The notes under the pieces are model-generated. The model saw nothing but the letters and a program-made list of their open reading frames with translations. It was not told the origin of the DNA and searched no databases. The translations under genes and the position numbers were made by a program. Shown here piece after piece: positions 31,167 to 33,771 of a stretch of 33,771 nt of DNA. Position 1 is the first letter of the stretch, and each line of letters starts with the position of its first letter. The stretch is taken from contig JAJZKS010000001.1 in assembly GCA_021850835.1 (NCBI GenBank), positions 1-33,771 on the forward strand. Reading direction: 5' to 3'. Source of the stretch: Thermoplasmata archaeon. GTDB lineage: Archaea > Thermoplasmatota > Thermoplasmata > Thermoplasmatales > Thermoplasmataceae.

Positions 31167-31952
31167 ATGAATGACGGAGATTTTATCAAAATTAACTTCG
31201 AGATGTATGTTGGAGACGATAAGAAACTAGTTTCTACAAACAAAGAGCAGCTGGCTAAAGATAACGATATTTTTGACGAGAAGATCCATTACAGGGAAAC
31301 TGTCCTCATAGTAGGGTCAGAAGGGCTTTTCAACGAGATTAACGAGTCTTTTAAGAGCGCCGAAGTTGGAAAGGAATATGAAGTAAACATTTCCCCTGAA
31401 AACGCATATGGGCTTAGAGATCCCAAGAACATCAAGGTTCACACAGTAAGGGAATTCCAGAGGCACGAGATTGATCCTGTCCCTGGCCAGGAAATAACAC
31501 TTGGCAATAGGAGAGGGAGGATCATTTCAGTCACCCCAGGCAGGGTCCTTGTGGATTACAACCACCAGTGGGCCAGCAAGCCGGTGTATTACAAGTACAA
31601 TGTCATAGCAAAGGTGGACTCTGATGCTGAGAAGGTAAAGGCACTCATCGATTACAATTATAACCAGGATTCCGAAAAATTCAAGGTTGAATCAAAAGCT
31701 AAGGCCTATACCATCACTGTACCTGAAGAGGCAAAATTCGACCCCGTGTGGATTGAGGCAAAATACAGGCTTGTCAACGATATCAGGAAATACCTCCCGG
31801 GAAAAGACGTAAAGATTGAAGAGGTATACAAAGGAGAAGAAGAGAAGCCTAAGGAAGAGGTCCCAACAGAAGCCGCTGAACCAAAGAAGCAGAAGAAAGA
31901 AAAGCCGGCAGAAGAGGGGAACTCAAAAGTTGAACAAGAGAATACTCAGTAA
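31167..31952 (+). CDS. FKBP-type peptidyl-prolyl isomerase (SlyD-like, long archaeal form)
   Basis: 261 residues. The FKBP domain is split by an insert-in-flap chaperone domain (about 85-130): DFIKINFEMYVG, then ISPENAYGLRDPKNI, EFQRHEIDPVPGQEI, GRIISVTPGRVLVDYNH. A C-terminal domain of about 80 residues and a Lys/Glu-rich tail (213-261) follow, as in the roughly 26-kDa archaeal FKBPs. It catalyses prolyl isomerisation and assists folding in the cytoplasm. The normally conserved NHPLAGK reads NHQWASK (132-138), so isomerase activity may be reduced. A strong TATA and GGTGAT SD suggest high expression. Its 3' end overlaps the TrmJ-like gene. Confidence 0.88.
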   Translation: MNDGDFIKINFEMYVGDDKKLVSTNKEQLAKDNDIFDEKIHYRETVLIVGSEGLFNEINESFKSAEVGKEYEVNISPENAYGLRDPKNIKVHTVREFQRHEIDPVPGQEITLGNRRGRIISVTPGRVLVDYNHQWASKPVYYKYNVIAKVDSDAEKVKALIDYNYNQDSEKFKVESKAKAYTITVPEEAKFDPVWIEAKYRLVNDIRKYLPGKDVKIEEVYKGEEEKPKEEVPTEAAEPKKQKKEKPAEEGNSKVEQENTQ

Positions 31953-32766
31953 AATTGAATTAAAAGAGAGGAAGAAAGATTACATTTCCTCCCTTTCTGA
32001 TCAACTTTCCCTGCTCTCTGGAAGGATTTCTGTTATTTTAGTCCATCCTAAGTATCAGGGAAACATTGGAGCAATTGCCCGCCTGATGAAGAATAATGGC
32101 CTTTCTGACCTCAGGATTGTTGGCGGCCCGCAGATCGAGAATGAAGCAATTTACCGTGCAATGAATGGCAAGGAAGTCCTTAAGGCTGCTTCCCATTATG
32201 ATTCATTTGAGGATGCTGCCAAAGGTTTTTCAGTGGTCGCGGGTACGTCAAGCTCCCCAACTTACAGCGACAGGAAATTTTTGAGGCTCCCCACAACTCC
32301 TGAGGAGTTCTGGAGGAACAATCTTCCGGGAAGCAAGAAGATAGCACTTGTTTTCGGAAGGGAGGATGATGGGCTCAGAAATGCTGAGATTGAAATATGC
32401 AATGCTTTCATGTATATACCTGCGAACCCGGAATATCCAGTGTACAATCTTTCCCACGCAGTAAGCATAATTCTATACGAAATGCTGAACCAGCTTCCCG
32501 AGAGCAGCCCTAACATCGCAGAAACCATAAGCGAGGAGAATTTCAACCTGCTCATCAAGAATGCTTTTGAACTCCTTGATCTAATTAATTATCCCGGCTA
32601 TAAGAGGGCAAACGCAGAAGTAATGATTAAGAAAATTGCCTCGAGGGCTAACCTCACCGAATCTGAGTTTTATAAGATAATGGGCATGGCACGATACATG
32701 AAATACCTGGTGCAGGACAACAGTAAAGAGGATGCGGATGACCCAGCAAACAGACAACAGGATTAA
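31930..32766 (+). CDS. SpoU/TrmJ-like RNA 2'-O-methyltransferase
   Basis: 278 residues from TTG 31930; the exact start is uncertain. The SPOUT fold core begins ISVILVHPKYQGNIGAIARLMKNNG (motif 1 Arg), shown here in part, then GREDDGL (motif 2) and PVYNLSHAVSIILYE (motif 3 Asn). A C-terminal helical domain follows, as in TrmJ, which 2'-O-methylates tRNA position 32. The frame opens back to 31816, but that part is the out-of-frame copy of the lysine-rich FKBP tail. GAGGGGA lies nine bases before TTG 31930. The 23-base overlap with the FKBP gene implies cotranscription. Confidence 0.88.
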   Translation: MNKRILSKIELKERKKDYISSLSDQLSLLSGRISVILVHPKYQGNIGAIARLMKNNGLSDLRIVGGPQIENEAIYRAMNGKEVLKAASHYDSFEDAAKGFSVVAGTSSSPTYSDRKFLRLPTTPEEFWRNNLPGSKKIALVFGREDDGLRNAEIEICNAFMYIPANPEYPVYNLSHAVSIILYEMLNQLPESSPNIAETISEENFNLLIKNAFELLDLINYPGYKRANAEVMIKKIASRANLTESEFYKIMGMARYMKYLVQDNSKEDADDPANRQQD

Positions 32767-32799
32767 TCAGTAGATAAGCCCAAATTAGGCGTAGAAAAC

Positions 32800-32813
32800 T
32801 TTTATTAATAAAT
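32800..32813 (+). promoter_or_regulatory. TATA element of the L18e-L13-S9 operon
   Basis: TTTTATTAATAAAT is centred about 39 bases before the L18e ATG, predicting a leader of about 14 bases. Confidence 0.5.
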
Positions 32814-32844
32814 CAGCATTGGGTGGTACTACCGGTCGAACATA

Positions 32845-33213
32845 ATGTCACTTAAACCAGTTAACAAAGAAAATCCTGCCCTCAAGGAAACAATTGAGGA
32901 ACTAACTAAAATTTCAAGAGAAAATGGCTCCATATTCTGGAGAGACATAGCCACAAGACTTAATGCCTCAAGGCAAAGCTATTCCAGCTTGAATGTCGGA
33001 AAAGTCGACACGCTCGTGAAGGACGGGGAGACGGCCGTAATCGCTGGTGCACTTCTTGGTTCAGGCTACTTTGAGAAAAAAGTAACACTCTCAGCCCTAA
33101 GGGTATCAAAGAGCGCCCAGGAAAAGGTTGCAAAAGTTGGCGGAACGCTAAAGACACTTGTTGAACTCGCAAAAGAAAACCCAAAAGGTACAAATATCAA
33201 GATCCTCAGGTGA
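32845..33213 (+). CDS. rpl18e: Ribosomal protein L18e (eL18)
   Basis: 122 residues, the standard archaeal length. FWRDIATRL, NVGKVDTLVKDGETAVIAGALLGSGYF and ALRVSKSAQEKV match the L18e/L15 family. It is a large-subunit protein shared by archaea and eukaryotes. As first gene of the conserved L18e-L13-S9 operon it has its own TATA box. The AGGTGAT that serves L13 overlaps its stop codon. Confidence 0.96.
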   Translation: MSLKPVNKENPALKETIEELTKISRENGSIFWRDIATRLNASRQSYSSLNVGKVDTLVKDGETAVIAGALLGSGYFEKKVTLSALRVSKSAQEKVAKVGGTLKTLVELAKENPKGTNIKILR

Positions 33214-33218
33214 TGACA

Positions 33219-33632
33219 ATGAAGGTTATAGACGGAAACAACCTGATATATGGAAGACTATCAACACGTATCGCTAAGATGCTCCTCAATGGAGAGGAGA
33301 TTGTTATAGTAAATGCTGACAAGGTAGCAGTTACAGGCTCAAGAGAATTCCTACTCGGAAGATTCAAAGAGAGAAGGGAAATTGGAAGCGTAAGAAAGGG
33401 CCCTTACTACCCCAGAACTTCAAACCAGATACTCAGGAGATCGATAGGAGACATGCTTCCAAAGAAAAAAGCGAAGGGAAGCGATGCGCTGAAGAGATGC
33501 AAAGTCTACAGCGGAATTCCGACTGAATACAAGGACAGCAAACTTGAAACCGTAGAGGAAGCAAAGAATGAAAAAGTCGCACGGTTTCTTACTCTTAACG
33601 AAATAGCAAAGAGCCTCGGAGGCAAGTATTAA
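33219..33632 (+). CDS. rpl13: Ribosomal protein L13 (uL13)
   Basis: 137 residues from ATG 33219 (MKVIDGNNLIYGRLST). GTG 33210 and ATG 33213 are in frame, but AGGTGAT (33208-33214) sits four bases before 33219 and the family begins there. EIVIVNADKVAVTG, the RFKERREIG segment and PRTSNQILRRSIGDMLPKKK match the uL13 family. It overlaps nothing but starts five bases after the L18e stop. Confidence 0.96.
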   Translation: MKVIDGNNLIYGRLSTRIAKMLLNGEEIVIVNADKVAVTGSREFLLGRFKERREIGSVRKGPYYPRTSNQILRRSIGDMLPKKKAKGSDALKRCKVYSGIPTEYKDSKLETVEEAKNEKVARFLTLNEIAKSLGGKY

Positions 33633-33633
33633 T

Positions 33634-33771
33634 ATGAAGAATACTGGAACAATTATAACATCTGGCAAGAGAAAAACAGCAATTGCCAGAGCCATTACCA
33701 GAAAGGGAAATGGCAAGGTTACAATCAATGGATATCCTGTTGAATTCCACCCCGTGGAACTTCTCAGAAAC
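33634..33771 (+). CDS. rps9: Ribosomal protein S9 (uS9), 5' part, cut by window edge
   Basis: The first 46 codons read MKNTGTIITSGKRKTAIARA, then ITRKGNGKVTINGYPVEF, the conserved start of archaeal uS9 (GKRKTAIARA). ATG 33634 lies one base after the L13 stop, with GGAGG 11 bases upstream. The rest lies beyond the window. Confidence 0.95.
   Translation, partial: MKNTGTIITSGKRKTAIARAITRKGNGKVTINGYPVEFHPVELLRN

Noticed and set aside
31816..31929. Lysine/arginine-rich N-terminal extension of the TrmJ-like protein
   Set aside because: It is the shifted-frame reading of the lysine-rich FKBP tail, and the methylase fold needs no such extension.

Overview
The window is chromosomal DNA of a euryarchaeon, most likely a Thermoplasmatales-type acidophile. 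The evidence is an archaeal information-processing gene set: fibrillarin, MBF1, MCM, archaeal AlaRS and AspRS, ribosomal proteins L18e-L13-S9, archaeal LonB, DUF2070 and DUF424. Promoters have TATA boxes centred about 22-27 bases before many start codons, which implies leaderless transcripts. Genes inside operons instead carry Shine-Dalgarno (SD) sequences of the GGAGGTGAT type. A UbiE-type quinone methyltransferase fits the menaquinone-type quinones of this order. Genus-level assignment is not possible from this view. I see no insertion sequence, prophage, CRISPR array or rRNA. Coding is dense, with no gap over 300 bases free of a gene.

Layout. Positions 1-9.7 kb lie almost entirely on the minus strand. 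Read in transcription order they are fibrillarin, a SAM methyltransferase, alaS, a site-2-protease-like membrane protein that has lost its zinc-binding histidines, an ATP-NAD-kinase-like protein (COG3199), a DUF2070 membrane protein, a winged-helix regulator bracketed by two hairpins, and finally the 5' end of lonB. From 9.8 to 13.2 kb come MBF1 and a small unknown protein (plus strand), 3-hydroxyacyl-CoA dehydrogenase (minus), a 44-residue small protein (plus) and aspS (minus). From 13.2 to 16.8 kb (plus) lie an NfeD/ClpP-class membrane protease, a ROK sugar kinase and an MFS transporter. A zinc-ribbon protein and tRNA-Thr(GGU) follow on the minus strand.

From 17.5 to 20.6 kb the plus strand holds mcm, DUF424 and a UbiE-type methyltransferase, ending against a convergent YbjQ-family gene. 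From 21.0 to 27.05 kb is a complete, tightly overlapping tryptophan operon in the order trpB2-A-D-F-E-G-C. With chorismate supplied from elsewhere it encodes every step to tryptophan. Its trpA has no ATG, GTG or TTG start compatible with a functional enzyme and appears to begin at CTG. Pyruvate kinase follows from its own leaderless promoter. A two-gene ABC exporter lies on the minus strand, then an FKBP-type chaperone with a SpoU/TrmJ-like RNA methylase, and finally the L18e-L13-S9 ribosomal operon, truncated at the window edge.

The items most worth a second look are the catalytically dead site-2 protease homologue, the CTG start of trpA, the hairpin-bracketed regulator gene, the NfeD protease lacking the expected lysine, and small promoter-backed ORFs (44 and 26 codons). 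No single multi-gene system here looks wholly new.
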